64,000 bases of DNA from Ziziphus jujuba (taxonomy: Eukaryota > Streptophyta > Magnoliopsida > Rosales > Rhamnaceae). Location of the stretch: assembly GCF_031755915.1 (NCBI RefSeq), contig NC_083384.1, positions 25,561,001 through 25,625,000 on the forward strand. The letters are read 5' to 3'. This document shows, in pieces, positions 9,005 to 21,640 of this stretch (position 1 is the first letter of the stretch; every line of letters begins with the position of its first letter). The translations under genes and the position numbers were made by a program. The notes beneath the pieces were generated by a model. That model did no database searches. It worked only from the letters and a program-made list of their open reading frames with translations, and was not told where the DNA came from.

Positions 9005-12000
9005 TTACGAATCAGCATTGTCCTGCTTTTTGCTTTTCGATGAGTCCTGTGTTGTCAATGATCGTCCAGAAGCCTGTTAAAAGTCGAGAAATGACTCAGT
9101 TTGCAGCTGAATTCTGACTACAGTAAGATCAGACTGACAGATACACCATATGAAAGGCCAAATAGAACTGCAAAAAGACAGGAGTTCTATGATCATAGAC
9201 CTGCTTTGGAGCCTAAACTACTCAGTTCACCCTCACGTTTTTAAACAAAGTAAACAATGTGGCAGTCAATATCAATTTCTAGATGTTCCAAATGCTAATA
9301 TTGTTGATGTCATTGAGATGATAAATGGGTAAAAGACCAGGTCATACTAATCTCATATGTGATTTTTACCTTCTTCAACCATCAAGCACTAAAAAAATCT
9401 GATAACCTTTATTTCCACTAACGTCTCCCCAGCACATACAGAGAAAAGCAAGCAGACGACATAATGCAGTCAAAATTTATTTCATTCGATGGGTAAGAGT
9501 TGAGACACTGGGAAAATGAATGTTTGAAATATTATCTGTAATTATGAAACCACCAATATCAACCCTGATGATGCTGATATGTATTATTAATTTTATATCA
9601 TCGTCAATCAAAGATATGAACAGACTGGTGACCAGAGATGCTAAGGTTCATAATAAATGGTGGATGTTCATCATAAGCAAGGAATGAGAATATACGTTAT
9701 AAATAAATCATACTGCAATTGCTCAGATAGAAGAACCAATCCTTCAAGCCAAAAGAGGAAAAGAGGAAAAGTTTCACAGTTCACAAAAATCAAAAACAAA
9801 AAAGACACAAAGTAAAAACACACTGAGCTGCTGGTAGTCATAGAGACACCAACTATCAATATGATTTAATTGAAACATATACAATTATAAAGCAATCACA
9901 TGAAAATCAGTGAGATCTTCCTGGACAGAATACTCACGGGAATGCATAATTTCTTGCTGCTTCTGCTATGGGCCTCCAGGTATTCTTCATAAGACTGCAC
10001 TAACAAATCAGGAAAAAGATAGTTATCATTGGACCCTGAAGATCACAGAAAAGGCTACTCAAGATGGAAGGCAAAGCCATGGGGAAAAAGTAAATAAATA
10101 GTAGGATGACAAATAAAACTAGCCATTACAAAGACATAGGATATCACCATATTAAATAAAACAAAGGTATAAGCTAAAGCACATACTTCACAAACACTAA
10201 CCATTGCAACCATGATTACAGGTGTGACTGTAACTTTCTTGTCAATAATTCTAAAGAAAATGAAAATTGAAAGTAAGACATGGTACTAACATAAACAAAA
10301 GATTAAATCTTACCCCAATTCCCACATTAAAAATATTACAGCTATACATAGACAATTTAATAAAATCATAAAATTTGCAATTAATGAAACACAAACTGCA
10401 TCTAAAGCAAACAAACAAGATATCTTAAAAATGAATGCAAAACCACAATTTCTAACTAGATATATTGCCATGTAATAGACTGATTTTATTTCGAGGATAT
10501 ATAACCAAGCATAACATTGTCTTTGACATCTCCAGCTCTGTCAGTTGGAAGGAAATTTTGAAATAAAAATAATGTGCTACCAGATATTAATCAGGAACGA
10601 TAAAGAAAGACATAACGCATACTAGCTAAGATAGGATCCTAATACCATTTCAAGAAATTCATCTTCGGTAAGAACACTAGCTGGAGGACTCTCTCCAGAC
10701 AAGCCCCATGCATCAAATTGAGAAGACACATCCCTGTCTACTTGTAAATTAAAAAGGAACCCTGTAAGGTGAAAGTGTTTCATCCTTGTAACTTTTGAAT
10801 CAACAAAATTGACAAGAAAATATTCAGGAAGTACAGTACCACCAGTTCTCTGGTGTGCTAATTGGTATCTACTAGCTCCAGCCTGATGTTGGTACATTAA
10901 GGAAGAATAAAGCATAGGTGCTTGTGACCATGACATATGCCATGGAGGCATATCATATTCTTCATCTCCTAATGAACATGAGGGTTCTAAACAAGGTCTT
11001 TTTGAAGGAAAATCATCCCTGGGAAAATTTCTCCAGAATCAAGCAAAAGCCACAAAAGGCTAATAAAGTGGGCATCAACAGAAAGTTAGATTTTAGCTAT
11101 TTAAAGATATTACCTATTCTGCAGGCCATCAAAATCACTCGTCCCATCAAGAAGGTCACAAAGAGCTTCTCCAATATCTGGAGATAACTCCTGGCAACAA
11201 TATAAGAGTCAAAGTCAAATAATGAACAGTCTTCCTAGATGCCAATGCCACAATAATATAATTTGAAAACAATAGACATCAAAGACACCTGGCAGTCTCT
11301 GCTAATTTTGACAGTTTTGTAGTCATTTAATGGATTCTTGAGATGAAGAGTCTTTTGAAAAGGAAGATCATTTAACCTCAACCATTTGACTTTAAAACTG
11401 CGTCCCCAGGGATTGCATTTACCACTTCCTTGGCTCCAAATATTATCTCGCCTCCACCCAACAGAAGACATCATTTGGGCATACCCTTGGAAGAAACCGC
11501 TCATATTGATGCTAAATATTAAAATTACTCTACCAGAATTCTGCAAGACAAGCAACGCTTCTCTATGATATCTAAGGTTGCAAAATAAAACATGATAACA
11601 ACAAGGACTTACATGAAAAGCTTCTTCCAAAATTGGTTCATTCATGACTTGAGTAGCCCAAATTCCTTTCTCAATTGATAGCTGAATATTGTGATGATTC
11701 AAGCTCTTTATGATGAAATATCTAGTATCACACAATTTACCCTTCTTGTTTGCAGCTGAATTACCCCTAAAATCACGAAAATCTTCCCTAGAAGGATCAT
11801 TAGCTTTGTAACTTGAGCTCTCTGAAATCAACATAATGTTCACACAGTAAATATTTAATTTTAGAAATGAAAATTTAGGAGAACTTTTGTTTATTAATTG
11901 GATGTAACACTCCCAACATTCTGCCCACAAACTTAGTAGACTGCATATAGTAACACCAAGGTATAAGGAAACTTGAATTATACTATTAGGAAGATGGTGG

Positions 12001-12290
12001 TGAGTAAAATAGCCTGAATTATATAGTTTCAAAAATAAACAAGAGTCACAACCCACAAGATAATTTTGTTCAATTAAAGCACAATCTGGATGCATTCTTA
12101 CAATTGTGCATTTTGAAACTGCAATTATATTTAGTGGTTGAATCAGGAGATAGTTCAAGATAATTGCTACTAGCATGGTTGTTAAAGAGTGTATCGTATC
12201 GTGTATCGTTTTTATAAAAATATGTGTCATGTATCGTTAAGTATCGTGCATCGTAAGATACAATTTAAACTTAATTTTTATTAAAACATA

Positions 12291-12322
<32 letters not shown>

Positions 12323-13589
12323 AAAAATATAAATACATAATTTTTAAAAAGTTCTTAACATATTATATAAATATAAAAGAAGTAATAATATAAATGATAT
12401 AATCATATAAGCAAGTGAAAGAGAATAACTAAAAAAAAGAAAGAGAATAACTAAGAATAACTAAGAATAACTAAGCCTCAAGGAAATTTAAGATAAAAAC
12501 TACAGAGAGAAAATAATAATATTATAATAACACCCCACCCCATACACACAATGGCTACATCCCAAATTTAAAAGGCAGTAAATAGGCATTGACGGAGAAA
12601 ACGAGGTTGCATAATTCTTTTCATCTTCACGAAAGTGGAAAACAGAGGAAACAGAAGGGTAGGCATGGGTATCCTTAACAAGTAGAAACCACTGGAAAAT
12701 ACGCGAACATTGGTGAAAGTGAAAAGAAAACTAGGAAAGAAAGAAGAGAAATTAAAAGATGGAGAACTGAGAACCAAACTTACCATTGTTGCTGTTGGGA
12801 GTGATTTTCTGGTGATTTAGTGATTTATGTGTTTGATTGTCTCCTATGCTTAATTAGAATTTTGAAAATCGTAGTTTTTGGTTGATTGAGAGTATCTAGC
12901 CCTAAAGCTTTTTGTTGGTTGCTGGATTAAGCGCTCTCTCTCTCTTAATTTTTTGTATCATCTTTTCGTGTATTGGTGGTATCGGAAACGTAAATTATTG
13001 AATCGTTCTGATACAATGAAATTTCTGATATGGCATATGGTACGTATCGATTGTGCTTCGAGATGATAAGTATCGTACGATACGTATCATGTATCGTACG
13101 ATACTGATAACAATGGCTACTAGGTTATATGCCATTGATGTGTGTTCCAATAATAGGCTACAGTGACTCTAAATGGTATACATCTTTCACTTTACCCTGA
13201 CTTATCACATCTACTGAATTGTGATGATGAAGATTTGGGAAGGGGAAATGGAGAAAAGGTCAAATAAGCAGAGAAATGTCCACTAAAAATTACTACTTTT
13301 TTTTTTTTTTTCTTCCTTTTTTTGATGAAAAATTTAAGTTGTAACAACATGTCCAAATTTGCATATATTCATATCCACAGGTAAGATTAAATTCATGAAA
13401 ACAACACTCCTTTAGCCACACTATACAAAGCTGCAATCATACTGGCAATATGTAAATTAAAGACAGTTATTTATTACCAGGATCTTCTGAATTCCCCATG
13501 TCCTGCCTCCATCCAGTGACTGATGAATCAACTACGGATGCATTTTCCTTTGCAGTGTCAGATGACATATCCCTAACAACCCACTGCAT
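9005..13589 (-). CDS. YTH-domain m6A reader, YTHDC/ECT12-like (7 coding exons)
   Basis: Coding exons on the minus strand: 13589 (or 13568)-13478, 11821-11613, 11540-11289, 11190-11114, 11018-10646, 9994-9938, 9073-9005. All introns are GT-AG and all phases agree, giving 375 residues from MSSDTAKENAS (13568) or 382 from MQWVVRD (13589); the stop is TAA at 9007-9005. The YTH domain spans exons 2-4: RYFIIKSLNHHNIQLS, KGIWATQVMNEPILEEAF, SGRVILIFSINMSGFFQGYA, SFKVKWLRLNDLPF, LKNPLNDYKTVKISRDCQ. Trp in GIWAT and Trp in DNIW are the likely aromatic-cage residues for N6-methyladenosine. YTH proteins bind m6A in RNA; the sequence is of the YTHDC type (as in human YTHDC1 and plant ECT12/CPSF30-L) rather than the YTHDF type. 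The C-terminal part has an acidic patch (LTEDEFLEM) and SYEEYLEAHSRSSKK, with Ser/Lys-rich ends. Intron 1 (1656 nt) carries a hAT-like insertion. A longer N-terminus through a Cys-rich exon at 13830-14020 is possible. Confidence 0.92.
12174..13115. mobile_element. hAT-like non-autonomous element in YTH intron 1
   Basis: A 942-bp segment is bounded by an exact 8-bp direct duplication, GCTACTAG (12166-12173 and 13116-13123), the TSD length of hAT transposons. The ends are imperfect inverted repeats (left CATGGTTGTTA, right complement CATTGTTATCA). Both subterminal zones are packed with copies of GTATCGTA/CGATAC-type words (12189-12262 and 12954-13105), as expected for transposase-binding subterminal repeats. 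There is no transposase frame. The centre (about 12560-12990) contains a CT-rich stretch and splice-like words and could be captured host DNA. It sits between 5' splice site 13477 and 3' splice site 11822, so splicing must pass over it. Confidence 0.85.
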
Positions 13590-13829
13590 TGCAAATGTAG
13601 TAACTAAGATACGATATAAACTGCTCAAGAAGTAAGATCAGCAATGCAAGTTAAAAAGAGGGGGAAAAAATTCAACAATGCACGTAAAATGGGGAAAAGA
13701 AAATGCAGTATTAGAAAGTAACGGAATCAATGAATTGCTTATTATTGAACTACTATCTTCCGTACCAAAAACTATGTACTTAAAATGAATGGACAAGTCA
13801 ATCAACGTTTCTTCCATACTGTCTCTTAC

Positions 13830-14020
13830 ATATCACCCTCCTCGGTATAATTGGAACAATGAATTTCAGCATAACATGGGCCGCAGCACAAGTCTACATG
13901 GCATTCCCCATTTGCTGGGTTCTGACAAGTCCAGCACTGCTTGCAAATGGGATCATACCAGTACACTTGCTCTGCAGCACGAGTGGGATTCTTAGCGTAA
14001 TTGTTCATTGAACCCCGCAA
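13830..14020 (-). other. Cys-rich open exon upstream of the YTH coding exons
   Basis: A minus-strand frame starts MRGSMNNYAKNPTRAAEQ and contains DPICKQCWTCQNPANGEC, then VDLCCGPCYAEIHC: ten Cys in about 40 residues, with CxxCxxC and CCxxC spacing. The frame's TAA (13828-13826) lies inside a good donor, with the exon ending at 13830 before GTAAGA. Joining to an acceptor ending GAGCAG (exon from 13620) keeps the frame open into MQWVVRD of the YTH gene. So it is either an N-terminal extension of that protein (about 456 residues in total) or a 5' UTR exon with an upstream ORF. I do not recognise the Cys pattern as a named family. A 3' splice site for the exon may be TTTTATAG near 14090. Confidence 0.45.
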
Positions 14021-14468
14021 TCCGCATATAAATATTTAAAGCATATAAAGCAAATTTTACAATGAAATTAAATTCCCAAGCCACCTATAAAATGCAAAGC
14101 ATAAAAGTTTCCATTAAGAGCCAACAATGTATAAAGTAATCTACAGCTAATAAAACTCTCACAGTGTTCTCAATGTTATCAATTAGGTTTCCCTAGGGAA
14201 TTAAAAAATCAATTTTGAGTACAATCTTTACAATCTTTGTTGTCTTGGTTCAAACACATAAATATAAACATGAGGAAACAATGTGACTACAAAGAGAACA
14301 CAAAGATTAAAAAGAAATATTCATGAAACTTCTCCGAACAAATAATGCGGAACAAAGATAACCAAATTCCTCAAATTCAAAAAGCAGAGACAAACACCTA
14401 ATCTTGAGCAAACCATTAAAAAAAAAAAAAAAAAAAAAAAGGCTATAGAGTGGAAGAAAGTAGCTTAC

Positions 14469-14570
14469 AGTTGAGAGTGAGGGAGAGAACAAAGTCCAAG
14501 AGAAAAAGGAGGCGAAAGAAGAGAAACTAATGAGAGAGAGAGAGAGTGAGAGTGTGAATTACTCTGAACG
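14469..14570 (-). promoter_or_regulatory. Probable 5' leader exon of the YTH gene
   Basis: On the minus strand this stretch is CT-rich (a CTCTCTCT run at 14532-14544, then TTTCTCTTCTTTCGCC), a common look of plant 5' UTRs, and ends at a consensus donor (exon end 14469, intron GTAAGC). Minus-strand promoter elements would then lie at about 14570-14900, where no clear TATA box stands out. A plus-strand frame of 63 codons at 14574-14765 overlaps the presumed promoter and is not supported as a gene. Confidence 0.45.
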
Positions 14571-15630
14571 TCGATGGGGCTTTTGAGTGATTTTCCGAGC
14601 CCTAGTTCTCTGGTAAACACCACTTTTATTACAGTTGGGCTCCTGAACTCCCTCCTCGTTAAGATTCGTTGCGGATCTGGTTCTGAGTCTGGGAAATCGT
14701 GTGGCCACGATCACTTGGTTTCATTAGAATGGGACCCCCTTAAAGGATTGCCTGCGCGTCTGTGATTTGTTGGATTTGATGATTTTCGTTTCCACTGCTT
14801 TCATGTTAGTGGACCGGTGCAGCAGCGGTTCAGCACTTTCTTTTTTGTCATTTTCTGTATATGAATTTTCTGTAAAAAGAGGTTTTCTTCTTCCCTTTTT
14901 TTTTTTTTTTTTTTTTGGGGTTAGAAAGTAAAATAGTTTTCAGTGCAAAAATTAAAAAAAAAAAAAAAGTAAATAGTGCTTTATGTATTCTGAAAAGAAA
15001 AAATCCATATATTTATTCTGATTTATGTAGAAAATGATTGAAAAAACTAAAAAAGAAAATGAAAAGAATGCTAATTTAGAGCATTAGTTTAGCCTAGAAA
15101 GTAGTCTGGTAGGATTGTAATCCAACCTCAGCATCTAAGGAACTGGCTAGCCCGTTCTACAATTTACACTAAACCTGACCTGTTAGAAAGAAACAAAATG
15201 ATTGATGCAGCTATTTTTGGAAATAGATATTTTATAAATTTTGGATATGCAAAGAAGGATAAGTATAAGAGAGGTGCGACGGTTACCTAGCCCAACGAAC
15301 CTCTTTAGTCTAAATCAACACTTACCTTACAACATAAGCTCTCCTAGTGAAAATGAATATTGTGTTCTTTAAATTTGCAGTACAGAAGACATTTTATTTC
15401 TTGAGGAAAATAAAAGTACAAAGACGTTGTTTACAATATGGATGACAATTTGGATTTAAAACTAGAATCCAAATTGAATAGAACATTTTTTATCCCAAAA
15501 AAAAAAAAAAAGAATTGAATACAACATGTTGAATCAATATAAGCATCGGCAAGCCAGTCTTGAACATATGCAGTTATATGACCGCACAAGGCCAATAATA
15601 ATGGAAGCACTATAAGTATATAATGAGTGT

Positions 15631-15666
<36 letters not shown>

Positions 15667-16645
15667 TTTTTCGAAAATAAATTTATTTTTGTCAAAATTA
15701 AAAGACACAAATTTTTTTAATAAAAAAGCCCCATAAAAAATTATAAATATTTTTTTTGAAAAAATAGAGCATATCAATGAACAAAATTATTTTTTATATT
15801 TTTGAGACCTACATCATAATTGAATATTGCTACATGATTAAGGAAAACTATAATAATGCATAATAAATAGCAACATTTGCAAAAACTAAATAGTAAAATT
15901 ATTTTTTATAATTTTATATCTTATTTTTAAAAAGTGATACTTAAAAGAGAAAATAGATATTTAATTTACATATAACCAGTCTAATATACAAGATCAAAAT
16001 CAGTGGTCATTGTTGTAAAAAATATAGATGTCTTATTTAAAACTAAATTACATTAAATAAAAAAAAAAAAAAAACTTCGTATTCTCCATAGTTATTTAAC
16101 TTCGATCATGTGCTTTTTGCTTTTATTCGTAAACAATACAATTATGAAGTTTTTGTTAGTTTGCTTCTTTGGCTTTATTTTACCATAAATTAGGCTCTGC
16201 TTTTGGAACCCTATTTACTCTTATATTTGTTTTGTTTTGTTTTTTGCCACAAAAAATTTAAAATGCATCCTAAATACAATAAACCGGATATGATAAGGGA
16301 AAGAAAAAGAGAAAAATTGAAGAGTACTTTAATATAATTTTAAAAAAGTACTCTTGATAGATTCACTGTTAAAGAACCACAAAATTTAAATTTAATTTAT
16401 TATTATATGTTCTATCTTTGTGTTTCTAAATAGATTAAATAAGTTTATAAAAAAAAAGGTTAATAATAGTTCAATCTGATTAATTCAAAATTAAGAACAA
16501 TTGATACCATTAATTAAAAATAACTCTTCTAAGACATATGATATATGTTAGATATACTCTTCTTTAGTTTTTGGGTTTTTAGTCTTATTCATTCTATTTC
16601 TTGATTTTTCTTTTTGTCTGGTTGTGCTTCTCAGAAGTCAGAATA
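14571..16645. other. Intergenic AT-rich DNA
   Basis: Contains poly-T (14898-14918), poly-A (14953-14968) and a (TA)n run (15633-15661). No exon series or element with clear ends was recognised. The first few hundred bases are the likely upstream region of the YTH gene. Confidence 0.5.
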
Positions 16646-16816
16646 ATGGAAGAAATAAATATTCTTTTCCAAACTTCATTTCGATTAACGAAGGAAGAAG
16701 ATGAAGAGGTGGTAATTAGCAGTTCTAATAAAAACTTAGTGAATGATTTGCCTCAAAAACTGTCAAAAACTATTTGTTATCATATATTCTAATGGTCAAT
16801 TGCTACAACCAACCAA

Positions 16817-16854
<38 letters not shown>

Positions 16855-16860
16855 AGAAGA
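16646..16860 (+). pseudogene. LINE ORF1 N-terminal fragment ending in a poly(A) run
   Basis: The frame from ATG 16646 starts MEEINILFQTSFRLTKEEDE and stops at 16792 after 48 residues. An N-terminus with MEE..., an LxL helix and an acidic stretch is usual for DUF4283-type ORF1 proteins of plant LINEs. About 25 bases after the stop there is an A run of about 35 (16818-16852), then gaagaagaa. The ORF1 start followed so soon by a tail suggests a heavily deleted or prematurely terminated LINE-derived copy. No target duplication could be confirmed, so the call is tentative. Confidence 0.45.
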
Positions 16861-17924
16861 AACAAATATGATGTATATTTGTATATCAACCTTGTTATGG
16901 GAAGATAAGTGAGGTTAGTCCCGTGACAATGCCCCTTGTATATATATACGTTTGAGAATGTGGATTCAGGTCACACTCATATTTTTTATTTTAAATTAGA
17001 ATTTTAAAAAAATATAAAAACAAAAACTACTTGTTGTGGGTATGATAATTGAACATGTTAAGCTTGGATTGGAGCAGAGATTAGGGATAAATTTTAACTC
17101 GAATTTCATTTGTAACAAAATTATTTTCTAGAAAGAGAAAAAAAATCAGCTGGCAATAATAATTGGTGATAACCCCTAAGTTGTAGATTCTATGCAGTGT
17201 TTAAATTCTCCCCCCTAATTTATCAAAAAAGATTTACTCAATTAAATAAATTATTGCGAAAAATAAAAAGTAAAGATAAATAAATGTATATAATTTAATA
17301 TGTTGTTATGTAGGCAAATATTGTATTTTATTAAATAAATTGAAAACAAAAATCTCATTTAATATGAATATTAAATAAATATGGTTTAGGGTTTAAAAGT
17401 CTTGAAACCGCATACTGCCACCTCTATTGTAATAGTTTTTATTTTACTTTTAAAGTAATAGAAAAAGAATAATCAATTTTACTATCTTGCAGCTAAATAT
17501 TTAAAATATATGTGTGCCTATGTGTTTATTAAAAAAAAAAAAAGAAAAGAAAAAAAAAAAAAAGAAATTTGTAGGGGGCAATAATGACATATTTCTATTG
17601 GATAATTGTTAGTGGATGGAAATATTGATTGGTACGGTTACTAATTCATGTAGCAAAAGTTCAATGTGTACAACACTTTTCACACCTTAGCTTAGGCATC
17701 CCCTATGTTCGTTTTGTGTGGGGCTGAGTTAAGACTCTAAACGATCCTATGAAGCATTTTCATAGTATGTTTGGTCCAAATGCAACAAACCACAACTAAA
17801 ACAAAAATTTAGCACCACAAATAACCAAATACAAATAATTTCAATAATAAGTATATGAAAGTTTATAAATAAGCTAAAGAAAATGGGCAAAACCATGATA
17901 AATTCTAGATAGCTTCTAACTTAT
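16861..17924. other. AT-rich flank of the retrotransposon nest
   Basis: Low-complexity runs (A-rich 17530-17563) and no gene. The Athila-like 5' LTR begins at about 17925. Confidence 0.5.
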
Positions 17925-20900
17925 TGATAAGTGGATTTTATTTATATAGATCAAATACCTGTTACTTAATATTTTACAAGTTCGTGCGAGCAATTTTATG
18001 GTTTTTCATGTCTGTTTTGTATGGAATATCAAAATTCAAGAGATAGGGTAAAAGTAAACATATTTGGAAGAGTTTTGCATTGAAAAGAATGTGATTCAAG
18101 CTTCAGGAATTGGTGTTGCAGCTCTACCCGACAAGGGCTATGGTGCTATACAAAGAACATTCTTAAAACATTTTTCAAAAAGTTGGCGCTATTGTTCTAT
18201 ATTTTTAAGGCTACGATGCTAGCTTTTTATTTTTTATTTTTAATGTAATTTCATTTTTGGTCATTGTCAGATGTAGTGGCACTATGGCAAAGTTTTTTAG
18301 GTGACATTTTTTGATTGAGTTAGGAAACAAAAGCCTAACCTAAGAGAATTATAAATAGAGATCAATAGGTTGTTAGAGAGAACTTTAGATGGCTAGAGAG
18401 AGATCGAAGACATGCAAGGAGGCAAGGAACAAAGAAGAGACAAATTCTGAGATGGAATTCATCATCATTCTTCCTAAATTTCTAATTTCTTCTTCTTCTT
18501 TCTTTATACCATGCAGTATGTTTAGGATTTTATTTAACTTTATGGTGTTCTAAGTTTCTTTTGTAAGGCTACGATATAGCCGGATTAGGAATATTTAAAG
18601 TCGTTTATAGTTTTGATGAAATGATGTTTATTTCATATCTATGTTGAGTGTTTTATTATGTTCTTAATGCTTGTGATTATTTGGCCATCAATCAATGATT
18701 CATGATGTGATTTGAGATTAAGAAAAGATAATTGAATTAGAGTTAAATAAAATACCCTACAGTTGTCATAAGATAGAGATATTTAGAAGATCTTGTGCAA
18801 CATTATTAATTTCTTATTCTTAATGAGTTCTATAAATTCATAGTAAAATAGAAGTATTAATTTATTTATGTATTAGAATATGTTATTAATTGACAGGATT
18901 GCCCCCCCAGTTTCAAATTTAAGAAGGTCCTGCCTAGGAAAACCTCACTAAATCGATATTGAAAGTTCAATAGAACTTCCTTATAAATTAGATATAACCC
19001 AACAACACAAATAAAATATCATAAACATTTTTAATAGAAATCTCACAATAGCATTAATAAAAAATAATATAAGATTTACACATATTAGGTTAATCTATCA
19101 GAGCAATTTAAGGAGTGCAAATGATTAAATGCAAAATATCAATACATCAAAATCAACAAAAGAAAAAATAGTTATTGTCATTAGAGTCGAAAAAAAGAAT
19201 ACTATATCAACAGTGTGAATAACATATAAATAATGAAAATGTCTAAATGCGACGTACATGACTTGTTAGCTAAAGCTTAGCGAAACAATTAAAAAAAAAA
19301 AAAACAACAACAAAACTAAGAGATGAGCTCTATGAATGAATGTATAAAATATTATAAAAGTAATAGTAATTCTTAAAAAATCCTTTTTTTGAGGCCTTAC
19401 TTTTACTCTTTGAAAATTCCTTTATTTTGATAAATAGTTTTTACAAAACTATACTTATTCCTAAAACATAACAATTTCATAAATCATAGAACAAAGAAAT
19501 TAAAATAAGATAATAACCATCCCTTTCGTAAATAAAATAATATTGTCATGAATCATAATTCATAAATATTGAAAATCATAAATATATAAATATATATCGT
19601 ATCCATAGTGCATTTATCTATTTTGCTTTGTATCATAACCATTACTATATCCTATCACATGACCACAATTAGAGCTCTAGTGTGTCATCGACTAGCAATG
19701 AAGGGGGAACTGTCAATGCAACCCTAGACGTCGCAAATTGAAACCTCCCATCCACTTTAAGAATCATGCGATTAAGCAGGGAATGGTGAAATGAATGCAC
19801 GTAATCATAATCTAATAATTCATATCCATGGTATAGTATAGTACACAATAATCCACAATCCAGTATTAACTCATAAACTAATATATTTATAAAATTTTTC
19901 AAATAATATCCATAACCATCATATCAAAATATTCTCGCAAATACCAAAATAAACATATAGCTATATACTGAAATTTATTTATCCCAAATCATTCCATTTA
20001 ATATACCATAATGTAATAAATCAAATAATTATTTCATAACATATAATAAAGTATATGATTAAATAGTTTTAGAAATAATAATAATAATAATAAGGTAATT
20101 TATATATCATATTAATCAAATACGTAATTCTAAAAAATATCTCAGAAAACAAAGTTTAATCATATATCACAACTTAAACCAGCTTCTTTGTCGGATCGCC
20201 TCAAATATCAATCTTGGTACCTAAATAATAATAAAATATTTCTCAGGCTTCAAAATTTAAACCAAAGACATTAGGTGCATGCCAATGTCCTAATATAACA
20301 TTAATAAATCTAAAATTTCTAAAATTGGACACCGAGTGGTCCAATTATACTGTGAGCCCTAAATACTTTATACTCAAAATTAGGATTTTTCACTTGGAAG
20401 TCAAATTAGTAAAACTAAACATTCTATTTGATTCCATTAACGCTTAATTACATTGATCCAACTTCAATTTTATTTAACTTGTCCAATTGTATCCAAACAC
20501 AGTTGAATTTTTATTTGGTATTAAACTAATTGACTCAAAAAAGGAAAAATTATCAAACGACATCCAAAGTTTGAAAACTTTATATTAACAAAAAGCACGT
20601 GAGACAAGGAATGCAATTGTGTACTTATCTTCATTTGAAAACCTGGATGATGGTTGAAAAACTTTCTCTAAATTTCGGCCAAACTTAATATCATAAGATC
20701 TTGCAAATGGTAGGGAATTTTAGAAAATGGAGTTTGAAAATGAGTTCAGAGGGTTATATTAGAGGGAAAAAAGGTATAAGGTGGTTTGAAATGGCTAGAA
20801 AAGGGTCAAACTCTAGCAACTCGACTTTGTGGGCTCAATTTGGACACATCTAGTTACTGTTTTGGTTGGGACTTGGGGGTTTTATTGGTGAGTGCTCCTG

Positions 20901-21609
20901 TTGGGTGGCTGGCATGTGTAGATGGATGGTGGCTAGAGGAGGGTCAAACGGCGATGACTTAGTTTGTCATCAAAATGGGTCCAGTATATATAGGCCTAAG
21001 TTCCATTTAAAGATAAAAATTCAGGACTGATTTGTATACAGATAAATACTAATGTATAAAAACTTCCAAAATCATAACTTTTTTACCATACCTCAGAGTT
21101 AGGCTTGCTGTTAATATGTGAACTTGTATAGACAAGCTCTACATAATGGTATAAAAGTCAAAGCCAAATTCATCTCCCAAAAAAATCAAACTTGGTCCTA
21201 TTTAAAAGTCCGATTTGGTAAAACTTGTTTAACCTTGATCAAACTGTCAAAAATTTTAAATTTTATGTGTTTTCTCTAAGTAAGTCCTTGCATTAATATT
21301 CGAAAGAGATTAACAACCACTTTAGTGAAATTTGTTATCAACATAGGGAATAAACATTAGTTTATTAATCTACAGGATTTAGGTAGGATTAATTTTGATG
21401 AATCAGAGACATTAAAGGTTTTAATCATTGAATTGCCCATTACTTTTAATTTGTTTTAATTTAAGCAATTTTTTTAATTTAGATAATTCAAAATAAAATT
21501 AGAAATCAATTAATTTTGGTAATTAGCAACTACAGTCATTGGGGAAACGATATCAACATATTCATTACTATATTACTTATTTTGATTCGGACATTTACAA
21601 TTTTGAACA
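17925..21609 (+). repeat. Athila-like 5' LTR (family B), split by a solo LTR
   Basis: The LTR starts TGATAAGTGGATTTTAT and ends TTTTGAACA at 21609; about 1.28 kb after removal of the insertion at 18891-21297. It matches the inverted copy at 40393-41606 along its length, for example 'tgaaaagaatgtgattcaag' at 18079 and a block around 'tttctaatttcttcttc' at 18480. The interior is followed directly by the 'aagttttta' spacer and PBS-like sequence, which fixes it as the 5' LTR. Confidence 0.8.
18891..21292 (-). mobile_element. Solo LTR of gypsy family F (2402 bp)
   Basis: Bounded by TG (18891) and CA (21291-21292) and flanked by the 5-bp duplication TTAAT (18886-18890 and 21293-21297), inside the Athila-like 5' LTR. 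The uninterrupted sister LTR at 40393-41606 confirms the insertion point. It is related throughout to the longer LTRs at 52593-55080 and 58530-60440, in the same orientation. No internal domain is present, so it is a solo LTR left by LTR-LTR recombination. Confidence 0.88.
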
Positions 21610-21640
21610 ATAAGTTTTTAGCATCGTAACATAAGTTCAT
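21610..21640 (+). promoter_or_regulatory. Degenerate Athila primer-binding region
   Basis: After the LTR end the sequence 'ataagtttttagcatcgtaa' stands where Athila elements have an AGTTTTT spacer followed by a tRNA-Asp-type PBS beginning TGGCGCCGTTGCC. The match is weak and clearly mutated. Confidence 0.5.

Noticed and set aside
8755..9117. A 120-codon plus-strand open frame
   Set aside because: It is antisense to the last YTH exon and its 3' UTR and shows no family resemblance.
11235..12230. A 331-codon minus-strand open frame covering YTH sequence
   Set aside because: It reads straight through two introns (11541-11612 and above 11822). Splice signals and phase show the YTH domain is made from separate exons, so the long frame is chance read-through.
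12189..13105. GTATCGTA repeats as a satellite or CRISPR-like array
   Set aside because: Spacing is irregular, copies face both ways, and they cluster at the two ends of an element with an 8-bp TSD. They fit subterminal repeats of a hAT transposon.
14574..14765. A 63-codon plus-strand frame with good codon look
   Set aside because: It overlaps the presumed promoter and leader of the YTH gene on the opposite strand, has no recognisable motif, and is followed by no exon-like continuation.
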